From Tenacibaculum skagerrakense (GTDB lineage Bacteria; Bacteroidota; Bacteroidia; Flavobacteriales; Flavobacteriaceae): a DNA stretch of 64,000 bases. The translations under genes and the position numbers were made by a program. Under the pieces are notes generated by a model. It was not told where the DNA came from. It saw nothing but the letters and a program-made list of their open reading frames with translations, and did not search any database. Location: NCBI RefSeq assembly GCF_004345825.1, contig NZ_SLXM01000003.1, positions 163,090 through 227,089 of the forward strand, in the 5' to 3' direction. Shown in pieces: positions 35,138 through 45,361 of the stretch (position 1 is its first letter; each line of letters opens with the position of its first letter).

Positions 35138-37912
35138 TTATCTTACTAGCAATTTAAAAGAAAACAAATTATTTTCTGTTTTACCTCTTACTATGTACAA
35201 CCCTTGTATAAGAGATTGAGTTTTAAAAGTGTGGTTTTCATCAAACCTACCTTTATAGTCTAATACTTTCTTTCCTGTAATATCAAATATTTTCACATCT
35301 TCAACAGTCTTATTTATTCTTATAAAACCATTACTAGGGTTAGGGTAGAAGCTAATATCAGTATTGTTTAAAATAATATCTTCATTTGAAAGTGTTACTG
35401 CCGAACTTCCGTATATTTTAAACTCACCTGGCTGTAATAAAACACTTTGATTCACATTCGTAACAGTAATTGTATTAGCATCGTTTAATAAATCGTACCA
35501 AGTTCCTGTTTGTTGAAATCCAGGAATAGCAGCTTGTTCAGTTATACCGAAATTACCTATTATAGTAATGTATTGAAGATCGTCTGTAGCATTATCATTT
35601 GTTAAATGAATTTTTTTAATACCTGTTGAAGCAGCAACATCCAATGTAAAATTAGAAGTTCTAAAAATATCTTCCTGCTTTTTTAGCGCTATTATTTTAG
35701 CCCAAGTGTCATATAATGCCTTTCTATCAGAATCATTAACATATTCCCAGCGAATTGGTTTATTTCCTGTTCTTCCATTAAAATCGATACTTACTTCATA
35801 GCCTAGTTCTCCAAACTGCCAAATCATTTTTGGTCCTGGAACGGTGAAATAAAAAGCTCCGGAACCTTTTTGTCTTTCTAAAGCAGTTGCTAAGTCTTGT
35901 GTGTCGTAAGAAGCATTTGAATTACCAAAATTTAAATTTCTATACATGGTTCTTTCCTCATCATGACTTTCCATGTATGAAATGTTAGCAGGGGTAGTCC
36001 ACCCTCTATTTTTATAAGAGATCCAAGAGAAATTAGATTTATTACTATCATGATAGCCCATTGAAGTCTCACTATAATTAGGATTTAAATTACTCCACAT
36101 CATAATTCCTTTACCTTCTCCTAATCTATAATTCACCCATTCTGTTTCTTCTTGATTCGTTCCTAAATGCTCAAAAATTACATAAAAATCTGGATCAACT
36201 TCCCATTGGTAATCAGCATATTCTTTTAACACAGCCACTCTATCTGCTTGAATAGTATTTGTACAACCTTCATCAGAAGCAGTACAATTTTGTGTAAATC
36301 CTTTGGTTAAATCCCAACGAAATCCATCAATTTTGTATTCTTCAATCCAGTATTGAGTAGTTCTTTTTACATAATCTTTGGTAGCTTGTTGACTATGATT
36401 AAAGTCGTTAAACACACTATAAGAGTGTTTTGCTGTTTCATTGAAAAATGGACTATCGACAGATGCTTGCCCGCCATAATTCCCGTTGTCTGTATTCCAC
36501 ATTCGATAGTATGGATTTTGTCCCGTAGCGTGGTTATAAACAACATCAAGAATAACCGCAATTCCTCTTTTATGACACTCGTCAATTAACTGTTTAAATG
36601 CAGTTTTAGTTCCGTAATATTTATCTAATGCCATATGGAAAGAAGGGTTATAACCCCAAGATTCATTTCCATCAAATTCACTAACAGGCATAAACTCGAT
36701 AGCATTTACACCTAATTCTTGTAAGTAATCTAATCTAGCTTTAACAGCATCAAAACTATGCAAAGCATCAAAATCTCTAATTAGTAATTCATAGATTACT
36801 AAATCAGTTTTTGCAGGTTTATTAAAGTTTGTAATTTCCCAAGAAAAAGGAGCATCACCTGTTCTTAATAAAGTAACCGCATGATTGGTTTTTCCTGTTG
36901 GATATGCTGGTAAATTAGGGTACGTAATAGCATCAATATATTGATCATTACTTTCTGTAAGTACAATTGTTGAATATGGATCAGCAACTTTCAAATCAGC
37001 TTCTATAAAATATTGATACATATGATCTGTTTGCGCTGTTAAACCCGATAATTCAATCCAAAAGCGATCTTTTGAACTATCCTTTTTCATTAGATAGTTG
37101 TTGTCTAGTTTCCAATCGTTAAAATCACCAATTACATGAACAAACTCTTTACCAGGCGCGTAAAACACTAAAGTAGCTTTGGTAGGATCAGCATCATTTA
37201 AATTTAATCCGTCTAATAATCCGTTTGGTAAGGCTTCTTCAACAACTGTCGGTCTAACTACAATTTCAAAAGTTTCTGTTTGTATTTCAGAACCATCTGT
37301 TGCTTCTAACTCGAAGATGGTATTTTCTGTTACATTGGTATTAAAGGAATAACTTGTAATTCCATTTTGAGTATTTATAGAAGTAGTATTCGCTTTTAAA
37401 TTAAAGTCAGCAGCTAGAGTAGCAGTAGCTGTAATGGAAACATTATCTCCAGAATTTATGATGGTAACATTTGATGATGGAGAAGTAAGATTTAATTGAA
37501 ATTTCCCAACTTCAAATAATTGATCTTGTGATTTTTTATCACCTGTTCCGTCTTTAGCCTTAACTAACATTCCTATTCTACCAATTCCTGTTCTATTATA
37601 AAAAGTGGTAGGAGTGAAGGTAAAAGAATAGGTTCCATCTCCGTTATTAGTTAATTTTTGAGCTTCATTTGAATTTGTCCAGCTTCCATTGGTAGGAGAA
37701 TCCATAATATTCGCATCATTAGTATCAAAAGACCAAGCCCAAAGGTAAATGTCTGTTACACCCCAAGCGGCCGGATTAACATTTGAAACGGTAACTGTAA
37801 TTTCTTCATCTTCATTAAAAGTACTAGGATTTACTGAAAATGTAACATTTTGTTGCTGAGCAAAAAGAGTCAGATTGCTTAAAAATGTTAAGAATAGAAA
37901 GAATTTTTTCAT
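35138..37912 (-). CDS. T9SS-secreted GH13 alpha-amylase/pullulanase-type enzyme
   Basis: 924 residues. Signal peptide, two N-terminal beta-sandwich domains (about 20-140 and 140-225), a CBM48-like domain (about 245-340, 'ATLVFYAPGKEFVHVIGDFNDWK'), the GH13 (beta/alpha)8 barrel (about 370-740), a C-terminal beta domain, and a T9SS sorting domain (about 845-924, 'FYPNPSNGFIRIN'). Catalytic residues are Asp534 ('GFRWDLT'), Glu581 ('VIFEHLG') and Asp651 ('YMESHDEER'); region I is 'DVVYNHAT'. It should cut starch outside the cell for SusC/D uptake. Separated from susF by an attenuating hairpin. Confidence 0.93.
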   Translation of the reverse strand: MKKFFLFLTFLSNLTLFAQQQNVTFSVNPSTFNEDEEITVTVSNVNPAAWGVTDIYLWAWSFDTNDANIMDSPTNGSWTNSNEAQKLTNNGDGTYSFTFTPTTFYNRTGIGRIGMLVKAKDGTGDKKSQDQLFEVGKFQLNLTSPSSNVTIINSGDNVSITATATLAADFNLKANTTSINTQNGITSYSFNTNVTENTIFELEATDGSEIQTETFEIVVRPTVVEEALPNGLLDGLNLNDADPTKATLVFYAPGKEFVHVIGDFNDWKLDNNYLMKKDSSKDRFWIELSGLTAQTDHMYQYFIEADLKVADPYSTIVLTESNDQYIDAITYPNLPAYPTGKTNHAVTLLRTGDAPFSWEITNFNKPAKTDLVIYELLIRDFDALHSFDAVKARLDYLQELGVNAIEFMPVSEFDGNESWGYNPSFHMALDKYYGTKTAFKQLIDECHKRGIAVILDVVYNHATGQNPYYRMWNTDNGNYGGQASVDSPFFNETAKHSYSVFNDFNHSQQATKDYVKRTTQYWIEEYKIDGFRWDLTKGFTQNCTASDEGCTNTIQADRVAVLKEYADYQWEVDPDFYVIFEHLGTNQEETEWVNYRLGEGKGIMMWSNLNPNYSETSMGYHDSNKSNFSWISYKNRGWTTPANISYMESHDEERTMYRNLNFGNSNASYDTQDLATALERQKGSGAFYFTVPGPKMIWQFGELGYEVSIDFNGRTGNKPIRWEYVNDSDRKALYDTWAKIIALKKQEDIFRTSNFTLDVAASTGIKKIHLTNDNATDDLQYITIIGNFGITEQAAIPGFQQTGTWYDLLNDANTITVTNVNQSVLLQPGEFKIYGSSAVTLSNEDIILNNTDISFYPNPSNGFIRINKTVEDVKIFDITGKKVLDYKGRFDENHTFKTQSLIQGLYIVRGKTENNLFSFKLLVR

Positions 37913-37933
37913 TTTCGATTTTAATTAAAAAAC

Positions 37934-37974
37934 AAAACTACCCATCACTAGTATTTTAGTAAATGGATAGTTTT
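37934..37974 (-). terminator. Attenuator-like terminator between susF and the amylase gene
   Basis: On the minus strand AAAACTATCCAT pairs with ATGGGTAGTTTT (37963-37974 with 37934-37945, one G.U pair) around a 17-nt loop, followed by GTTTTTT. It lies inside the operon, so it may lower amylase expression relative to susCDEF. Confidence 0.6.
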
Positions 37975-37996
37975 ATTACATATATATTATACTATT

Positions 37997-39676
37997 TTAT
38001 GGTTGTACGGTATATGTTGGATTTGCAGCGTCAGAAAAATCTAAAGTAATTGTATAAGTTCCCGCAGTGGCAGTTAAATTATCTCCATTTATTTCTAATA
38101 TACCATCTCCTCCGGTATCACCATAGTTTAAAGTCCAATCATTATTTGATCTAAACTTATATTCACCATCAACTAAAGCAACATCTCTTAAAATCCAAAC
38201 ATCATCAAAAGGACGAGACCAATCTCTAGTAAATTGTGCATCAGGAGTTGCTCCCCAGTTGTTATATGCAGAACCAACAAGCCCCCATACATTTTCAATT
38301 TGCTCTAAAGAATAGCTGTTGTCATTTAAATTAACAGTAACAATATAAATACCAGCATTTACTGAAATATTATCGCCATTAACTTCTATAGATCCGTCTG
38401 CACCTGTATCACCATAATTTACAGCCCAATCGTTATTCATTCTAAACTTCATTTCACCATCTAGAAGTGTTACGATTCCTCTAAACACATCAGAATACTG
38501 ATCATACTCTAACATAAAATCAGGAGTTGCTCCCCAGTTGTTATAAGCAGAACCTACAATTCCTAAAGAGAAAGCTTCAATGGTATACGTATTATCATTA
38601 AAGTTTAATGTTATTTTATAAGAACCCGCTGTTACAGTAATATTGTCACCACCAGCTTCTATGGTTCCGTCAGCGCCATTATCACCGAAATTATTTGCCC
38701 AATCGTTATTTTCTCTAAATTTAATTTCACCATCAATTAACGTAACATAAGCAGCTAATACACCATCAACATCTGTTTTAAAGAATGGTAAATCAGGAGT
38801 TGCTCCCCAGTTATTTGCAGCAGAACCAACTATACCCCAAGTTGTAGATAAATCTAAAACAGTTAAGTAAGTAGTTACTGATACTGTCATTGGCTCACCA
38901 ATTCTTTCTAAAGTATCATTTGTAGAATTAGTGATAACTGAACGTAAACGTAACTGAATATCACCAGTAGTATCAGGAGCAATTCCTAAACCTTGTGCAA
39001 CAGAATTTAATTTAGCATGTGTTACATTAATAGAATTGCTATTAGTAGCTGTTGCAACTTCAACTGGGTTGTCAAAAGTACCTGATGCAGTATCGGCTTC
39101 AAGATAATATTCAACAGTTACGCCTAAATTAGAATCTAATATTGGATCGTTTATTACAATTGAAAGTGCATTTTCATCATTTTGATCTAAAGTCAAAGTA
39201 AATGAGTCACCATCTGCTAAACCACTCTCAACAGTTGCAGGGTTTACAGGATACGTTGTAACTAATAATAAAACTTGATTAGTAACATTTTCACCAGCTT
39301 TTACTCTTAAAAATACTGGAACATCCGAAAAGTTAGTAATACCTGCTTGGTTAATGGCATTATTAAATTCAGTAACGCTCATTGAAAATGATTTTTCTGT
39401 TGAAGTTCCTAAACTTAACGGAGTTGTAAACGCATCATCAGTAGCCATTTCAATCTCGTAAGACGTACTTCCAGTTACTTCATCTTTCCAAGTAATAGTA
39501 AATGCTGGGTTATCAGGTAAAGAATAATTTAAAAATACACTTGAAATTCCAGGCATTTCCAACTCAAAGGCTGGATCAGATTGTGTTAAATTTAAACTTT
39601 CTTCAGTTTCACAAGAAACCAATAAGAAAACGGTAGCAATTAGTGCTAAACCTATTTTATTTATAATTTTTTTCAT
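37997..39676 (-). CDS. susF: SusF-like outer-membrane starch-binding lipoprotein with three tandem binding modules
   Basis: 559 residues. Lipobox 'FLLVSC' (Cys22). Two Ig-like SusE-type domains (about 35-145 and 145-275) are followed by three near-identical starch-binding modules beginning 'WGIVGSAANNWGATPD' (about 283), 'LGIVGSAYNNWGATPD' (about 377) and 'WGLVGSAYNNWGATPD' (about 468). Conserved aromatic and Asn residues in 'NNW' fit a carbohydrate-binding surface. The DNA repeats have periods of 273 and 279 bp. Binds alpha-glucan on the cell surface beside SusD. Confidence 0.9.
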   Translation of the reverse strand: MKKIINKIGLALIATVFLLVSCETEESLNLTQSDPAFELEMPGISSVFLNYSLPDNPAFTITWKDEVTGSTSYEIEMATDDAFTTPLSLGTSTEKSFSMSVTEFNNAINQAGITNFSDVPVFLRVKAGENVTNQVLLLVTTYPVNPATVESGLADGDSFTLTLDQNDENALSIVINDPILDSNLGVTVEYYLEADTASGTFDNPVEVATATNSNSINVTHAKLNSVAQGLGIAPDTTGDIQLRLRSVITNSTNDTLERIGEPMTVSVTTYLTVLDLSTTWGIVGSAANNWGATPDLPFFKTDVDGVLAAYVTLIDGEIKFRENNDWANNFGDNGADGTIEAGGDNITVTAGSYKITLNFNDNTYTIEAFSLGIVGSAYNNWGATPDFMLEYDQYSDVFRGIVTLLDGEMKFRMNNDWAVNYGDTGADGSIEVNGDNISVNAGIYIVTVNLNDNSYSLEQIENVWGLVGSAYNNWGATPDAQFTRDWSRPFDDVWILRDVALVDGEYKFRSNNDWTLNYGDTGGDGILEINGDNLTATAGTYTITLDFSDAANPTYTVQP

Positions 39677-39692
39677 CTTCCTTTGATTTAAG

Positions 39693-40790
39693 TTATAGAT
39701 TTAATGGAATAAGAATATACTGTCCAGTTAAATCATTAAACCAGATATCATAATCATCTTCCACAATTACAGGAATACTAGCTCCTCCATTAGTAGCTAC
39801 ACCAGAGAAAGAAGTATCACTTCCCCAAAGAGCTCCAGTGTTGGTAGCAAATTGTAGATCTCCAGGCTTTAAACGCACAGCACTTGCATACCAAATATGT
39901 CCGTCAAAAGTTAATGCTGACAATGAAGTAGCAGCATCTAAAGAAGATCCTTGAACTGATACAGTTGTAAAATTTGTTGCTGTTGATGCGTCATATGGCT
40001 CAAAAGAATATTTTTTTGTAGCAAAATTAATAGTAAACGTATAGAAACCAGGAGTAATATTGGTATCTCCAGCGGTTGGAAATCTCTCAGGGTCAGTTCC
40101 TCCACCTGGGTTTACTTCAATAGTTGAACCATCGTTAGTTCCCCATTGTGGTTGCCATAATCCTTTTGTTTCTAAAACTTTAAACATTCCATTACTGAAA
40201 TATCCAGTATATCTAAATAAATTTTCGTCGTTTGCATCTCTAAACAAAGCTGGATTATTGTTGTTGTTATCCCATCCAGGAGAAGTACCGTCTCCAACTA
40301 AATAATAATCATCAAATACATAATTAAAATATGGATAAACACTCATATTAATAGTATTAGAAGTTGCAGGAATTCCATTTTGTGTTCCTAAAGAAGATGT
40401 AACTCTTGCGTATAAAGTTGACCATTCAAATGGATTTAATCCTGCATTACCAGCTGCTGAATTTAATTCAGCCATAGAAAAAGTAACAGCATTTTCTCCA
40501 GTAACAGAAGAAGCAACAACAGGGTTTGTAAAGTTTTCATCATTAGCAAACTCAATACTGTAAACTACAGATGCTTGCTGACCGTAATCTGCACTTTGCC
40601 AACTTAATGTTAGGGCAGGAGTGGCTTTATTAACTGGATCAAGTTCAATATCTGTGATGCTTAATCCTTGTAATACAGGAGCAGTAGGAGTGTCAGAAAC
40701 AGTAAAAGTATCGCTAGTATCATCACATCCTACAATACCTACTAATAAAGTAAGTAATGTGATATATGTTAATTTAAATATATTTTTCAT
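39693..40790 (-). CDS. susE: SusE-like outer-membrane starch-binding lipoprotein
   Basis: 365 residues. Lipobox 'VGIVGC' (Cys22). An N-terminal SusE Ig-like domain (about 40-155, 'PALTLSWQSADYGQQASVVYSIEFA') is followed by two C-terminal binding modules ('YLVGDGTSPGWDNNN', and 'TTVSVQGSSLDAATSLSALTFDGHIWYAS'). Lies between susD and susF with short gaps (16 bp each side), so part of one operon. Confidence 0.88.
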   Translation of the reverse strand: MKNIFKLTYITLLTLLVGIVGCDDTSDTFTVSDTPTAPVLQGLSITDIELDPVNKATPALTLSWQSADYGQQASVVYSIEFANDENFTNPVVASSVTGENAVTFSMAELNSAAGNAGLNPFEWSTLYARVTSSLGTQNGIPATSNTINMSVYPYFNYVFDDYYLVGDGTSPGWDNNNNNPALFRDANDENLFRYTGYFSNGMFKVLETKGLWQPQWGTNDGSTIEVNPGGGTDPERFPTAGDTNITPGFYTFTINFATKKYSFEPYDASTATNFTTVSVQGSSLDAATSLSALTFDGHIWYASAVRLKPGDLQFATNTGALWGSDTSFSGVATNGGASIPVIVEDDYDIWFNDLTGQYILIPLNL

Positions 40791-40805
40791 TTTAATTCTT
40801 TATGA

Positions 40806-42419
40806 TTAATACCCAGGGTTAGGTGTTAAATTAGGATTCGTTGCTAAACTATTCGATGGGATTGGATACACGTTAAAATGTGCAGGAATCGCAATTCCGT
40901 TGCTTGCATTTCCTTTCCAAGCCCAATTGTAATTTCCACCAGTAAACTTGTTAAAACGAATTAAATCTTGTCTTCTATGTGCTTCCCAGTGTAATTCTCT
41001 AGCTCTTTCATCTAAGATAAAATCTTCAGTTAGGTCTGTAACTGTAATAGCTTGTGGATTGTTAGCTCTTGTTCTTAACATGTTAACATAGGTAACAGCC
41101 TGACCAATAGTACCACCAGTTCCTCCTCTTACTACAGCTTCAGCATACATTAAATATACATCTGCTAGTCTGAATAAAGGAAAATCTGTATCAACAAAAG
41201 TTTGATCAACTCCTGGAGTTCCTGTAGAACCAACGTTAGAATATTTTGCGATGATATATCCTTCATCTCTATCAGAAATATCAGTGATAATATCGCTTCT
41301 ATCTTGAGTGATTAATGTGTTTCTGGTATCAGTTAAGAATGCACCACCTGTAAATAAATCAGCAAATTGCTTTCTTACTCTAAGGGCACCTCCCCATCCA
41401 CCTTCACCAACACCTAAAGAAACTCCGTTCTTTTCTATACTACCAACTGCACCGTTAATCATAACAGTAGTAGGACCATAGTTTTGCGTGGTTAATCCAT
41501 CTGATATTAAAGGAAAAATGATTTCATTAGTAGCAGTGCTAACATTGTTATCAGCCTTAAATAAATCTAAGTAGTTAGGAGCCAATGAATATCCTCCACC
41601 AATAATTTTATTACAATAATTAATACAGTCAGAATATCTATCTGTACCTAAATACACTTCAGCATTTAAGTATAATTTAGCTAGAATCATCCAAGCAACA
41701 CCTTTATCAGCTCTACCATATTCGTTAGTCATAGGATCCATCAAATCCCCTTCAATAGCCTTTAATTCTGTTTCTATAAATTCGAATAATTGAGCTCTAT
41801 TAGCCTCAGGAGAATAAAAGTTAGTTACTACTGGGTCATTTTCTGTGACAAAACCAGCTTTTCCGAATAAGTCCATTAAATGATAGTAAGCTAAGGCTCT
41901 TAATAATCTTGCTTCCGCTCTGTAAGTAACAATATCAGCTCTAACAGCAGCCGAAACATCACGCGCATCTAATTTTTCATCGGTAGTTTCTCTAAGGAAA
42001 TCATTAGCAAATGCAACTGATGCACTTGCTCTACCGAACATACCATAGAATAATGGATTTCCTGAAGTCCATATATTTCGTTGAATTTCTCTAACTCCTG
42101 GATCGTTTTCGTACGACCAAATCATTTGGTCTGCTGATAAGGTTTGAAGATACACTAAAGTACGTCCATATTGACTAGTACCAGCATCTAACCCTTGAAT
42201 ATTAGAACTACCAGCACCATCAACACCAGTTAGTGATAAGTTTGCATAAACACCCGCTAAAACTTCTTTATAAGCGTTTTCATCTTCAAATAATTCTTCA
42301 CTAAGAATTGTTTGATCATCTTCAGGAGTAATATTTAAATCGTCAGTACAAGAAGAAATAAATGTTAATCCTATAAAGGTAATTACTACCGTAAAAATTT
42401 TGTTATAATATGTTTTCAT
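40806..42419 (-). CDS. susD: SusD/RagB family starch-binding outer-membrane lipoprotein
   Basis: 537 residues. Lipobox 'FISSC' (Cys24). Typical SusD features: early 'LNITPEDDQTILSEELFEDENAYKEVLAGVYANL', TPR helices ('AEARLLRALAYYHLMDLFGKAGFVT'), and a C-terminal 'ILDERARELHWEAHRRQDLIRFNKF' signature that is near invariant in the family. It is the lid that delivers oligosaccharides to SusC. 11 bp downstream of susC. Confidence 0.96.
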   Translation of the reverse strand: MKTYYNKIFTVVITFIGLTFISSCTDDLNITPEDDQTILSEELFEDENAYKEVLAGVYANLSLTGVDGAGSSNIQGLDAGTSQYGRTLVYLQTLSADQMIWSYENDPGVREIQRNIWTSGNPLFYGMFGRASASVAFANDFLRETTDEKLDARDVSAAVRADIVTYRAEARLLRALAYYHLMDLFGKAGFVTENDPVVTNFYSPEANRAQLFEFIETELKAIEGDLMDPMTNEYGRADKGVAWMILAKLYLNAEVYLGTDRYSDCINYCNKIIGGGYSLAPNYLDLFKADNNVSTATNEIIFPLISDGLTTQNYGPTTVMINGAVGSIEKNGVSLGVGEGGWGGALRVRKQFADLFTGGAFLTDTRNTLITQDRSDIITDISDRDEGYIIAKYSNVGSTGTPGVDQTFVDTDFPLFRLADVYLMYAEAVVRGGTGGTIGQAVTYVNMLRTRANNPQAITVTDLTEDFILDERARELHWEAHRRQDLIRFNKFTGGNYNWAWKGNASNGIAIPAHFNVYPIPSNSLATNPNLTPNPGY

Positions 42420-42430
42420 TTTCTTGTAAA

Positions 42431-45361
42431 TTAAAATTTAACATTAGCACCTACCATGAAGTTTCTAGATCTTGGATAGATAGTATTATCTATTCCGCCA
42501 AAAACTTCAGGATCTAAACCACTATAATTTGTAATCACAAATACATTTTGTACACCAGCCCAAATTCTTACAGAATTCTTGTTGAATTTCTTGATTGGTC
42601 TATCAAATGTATATCCTAAGGTAATGTTATCCATTCTTAAGAAAGATGCATTTTCTAAGTAAATATCAGAGTTTATTACATCTGAAGTGTTAATGAAGTT
42701 TGTATTTAGAACAGATGTAGGAATATTTCCTAAAACCTCATTATCTTGTAAAAATGCATATTGAGCTCTGGCAGAGTTTACATTGTTGTAAACATAGTTT
42801 CCTATGTTAGCTCTCAAGTTAAATGATAAATCAAAGTTTTTATAATTGAAGTTAGATTGAAACCCAAGACTTACATCAGCTCCTGGATCTTCTTTTAAAT
42901 AACGATCATCGTCATTAATAACACCATCATCATTTAAATCTGCATACGCACCTTCGATAGGATTTCCTGCACTATCGTATAATTGCTTGAAAACATTAAA
43001 AGAATAAGGTGCAAATCCTTCTCTCAATAATTGAATTGTGTTACCTGTACCACCAGCAGTTCCTCCAGTTCTAATGTCTTGACCATTAGCTAAGCTTGTT
43101 ATTTCTCTATCTAAATAAGTTGCGTTAAAGTTAAAGTTCCAGTTTATATCTTCAGTTTTCAAAATATCTCCGTTCAATGAGAATTCAATACCATTAATTT
43201 CTAACTCTCCAATGTTTTGTAAAATTACGTTTGAAAAATTAACTCCGTCAGAGACACCAGCTTCAAATAATAAATCATTAGATTTTTTATTGAACCAGTT
43301 GATAGATCCTTGAAACTTATTGTTAAATAATCCATAGTCTAAACCTAATTCTAACGTTGTAGTTTCTTCCCACTTTAAATCAGGGTTAACTTCTAAAGGA
43401 ATAATCGCTCTAATTGGATTATTTGCAAATTGGAAAAGTGAATTTTGATTTCCAAAACGATATCTTCTTAAATATATATCATTGGCACCTGGAATATTAT
43501 CTAAGTTTTGTTGACCAGTTAAACCATAACTAACTCTTAATTTTAAATCAGAAATAACATTAGAATTTGCTAGGAAGTCTTCATTGCTAATTTTCCAAGC
43601 AAAAGCTGCTCCTCCAAAATCACCCCAACGATTTTCTGGATTAAAACGTGAAGTTCCGTCTCTTCTGTAGTTTAAGGTTAATAAGTATTTGTTTAAGAAA
43701 TCAACATTTAATCTTCCAAAAAAACCAATATTTACAACATCAGTTGCTACATATGTATCAACAAATGAATCTGGATCTAAAACATTTCCAGAGCTTCCTC
43801 CAAATTCTTCAAATTTTTGATAAGAATATCCTGCAGTTGCATCTAAAGTAACTTTATCAAAAACTTTTTTGTAATTCAAATACCCGTCTAATAAACGGTT
43901 ACTTTTTTCAGAGTATCCATTAGAATTTACTCCTCTAAATAATAAGCCTTGGTCTGCTGCTCTACCATAATTAAACCTACTTATGAAACTATTTTCTCCT
44001 TCGGCTTTATCAAAACCAAGATTTAATACAGCTCTTAATTCAGGTAAGAAATGAAATTTATAATCAAAATTTAAATTTCCGAAATGTCTAAATACTTTAC
44101 CTCGACTATTTGCTAATAATAAAGCTGCAACTGGATTTTTTGTAGTGTTTAATAATTCTGTTCCATTTCTGTGCTCATAAAAACCACCAAATGGAGAACT
44201 AGAATCTCTTACAGGTTGCGTAGGATCGAAACGTAATGCTGCTCCAATTTGTCCAGAGTCAGCAAATCTGCTATCCTCAAAGTTTCTATTATAGTTTAAG
44301 TTTATCTTTAAATGGTCGTTAAAGAAAGATGGATTCATAGATAACGAAACGTTCTTTCTATCAAATTGAGAAGTTAATAAAGAACCTTCTTGACTTGTAA
44401 ATCCTACAGATAATCGAGTTGGGATAAAACCAAGAATTCCTCCTTTTACTGTAGCATTAATTAAAGAAGAACCAGTAGTTCTAAAAATTTCATCTTGCCA
44501 ATTAGTATTTGCATTACCAAGTAAACCAACATCTGCTGGTCGCTCTTGTTGAATAATGCTTCTAAAAGCATCCGCAGAGAAAACATTCACTCTATCTAAA
44601 ACTTCTCCAAATGTATATTGATAATCTACATCTAAAGTGTAATCTGATTTACCTTTTTTAGTAGTAATAATAATAACCCCGTTTGAAGCTCGTGAACCAT
44701 AAATAGCAGTAGCAGAAGCATCTTTTAATACAGAGAAAGACTCAATATCATTTGGGTTAATATTAGCAAGTACCCCTCTAGAACCAGCAACACTGTTTTC
44801 TTCAATAGGTAAACCATCAATTACAATTAACGGGCTGTTAGAGGCACTAATAGAAGATCCTCCACGAATGGTAATTTGAGAACCAGATCCAGGTGCACCA
44901 CTCGTTCTAATTTCAACCCCAGAAACACGACCACTTAATAGATTTTCAGGAGTAACAATGTTTCCTTTTGTAAATTCTTTTTCAGTAATTGCTTCTACAG
45001 ATCCAGTAGCGTCTTTTACAGTAGTAGTACCATAACCTACAACGATAACTTCATCTAAAACTTGTGCTGAATCTTCTAATTCTACATTGATAGTAGTAGC
45101 ATTTCCTACAGTAACTTCTTTAGTTTTTAATCCGATAAAAGAAAATACAAGAACATCAGTAGACTTTACATCTTTGATTTCATAAATTCCATCGAAATTA
45201 GTTTCTGTACCTTTTACTTGACCTTTAATGATGATAGAAACACCAGGTAAAGGTTCTCCAGTAGACTTCTCAGTAACCTTTCCTTTTATAGTTTGTTGTG
45301 CATAGCCAAACAAACATAAAAAGAACAGTGTTAAACTGAGTAAATGATTAGTTTTATTCAT
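42431..45361 (-). CDS. susC: SusC/RagA family TonB-dependent oligosaccharide transporter
   Basis: 976 residues. Signal peptide (ends 'GYAQQ'), CarboxypepD_reg domain (about 22-105, 'IKGKVTEKSTGEPLPGVSIIIKG'), TonB plug (about 112-230; 'GVEIRTSGAPGSGSQITIRGGSS', 'VIDGLPI', 'DASATAIYGSRASNGVIIITTKKG') and a 22-strand barrel ending 'NFMVGANVKF'. Imports maltooligosaccharides using the TonB-ExbBD proton force. First gene of the leftward operon; a LacI-type palindrome lies upstream. Confidence 0.96.
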   Translation of the reverse strand: MNKTNHLLSLTLFFLCLFGYAQQTIKGKVTEKSTGEPLPGVSIIIKGQVKGTETNFDGIYEIKDVKSTDVLVFSFIGLKTKEVTVGNATTINVELEDSAQVLDEVIVVGYGTTTVKDATGSVEAITEKEFTKGNIVTPENLLSGRVSGVEIRTSGAPGSGSQITIRGGSSISASNSPLIVIDGLPIEENSVAGSRGVLANINPNDIESFSVLKDASATAIYGSRASNGVIIITTKKGKSDYTLDVDYQYTFGEVLDRVNVFSADAFRSIIQQERPADVGLLGNANTNWQDEIFRTTGSSLINATVKGGILGFIPTRLSVGFTSQEGSLLTSQFDRKNVSLSMNPSFFNDHLKINLNYNRNFEDSRFADSGQIGAALRFDPTQPVRDSSSPFGGFYEHRNGTELLNTTKNPVAALLLANSRGKVFRHFGNLNFDYKFHFLPELRAVLNLGFDKAEGENSFISRFNYGRAADQGLLFRGVNSNGYSEKSNRLLDGYLNYKKVFDKVTLDATAGYSYQKFEEFGGSSGNVLDPDSFVDTYVATDVVNIGFFGRLNVDFLNKYLLTLNYRRDGTSRFNPENRWGDFGGAAFAWKISNEDFLANSNVISDLKLRVSYGLTGQQNLDNIPGANDIYLRRYRFGNQNSLFQFANNPIRAIIPLEVNPDLKWEETTTLELGLDYGLFNNKFQGSINWFNKKSNDLLFEAGVSDGVNFSNVILQNIGELEINGIEFSLNGDILKTEDINWNFNFNATYLDREITSLANGQDIRTGGTAGGTGNTIQLLREGFAPYSFNVFKQLYDSAGNPIEGAYADLNDDGVINDDDRYLKEDPGADVSLGFQSNFNYKNFDLSFNLRANIGNYVYNNVNSARAQYAFLQDNEVLGNIPTSVLNTNFINTSDVINSDIYLENASFLRMDNITLGYTFDRPIKKFNKNSVRIWAGVQNVFVITNYSGLDPEVFGGIDNTIYPRSRNFMVGANVKF

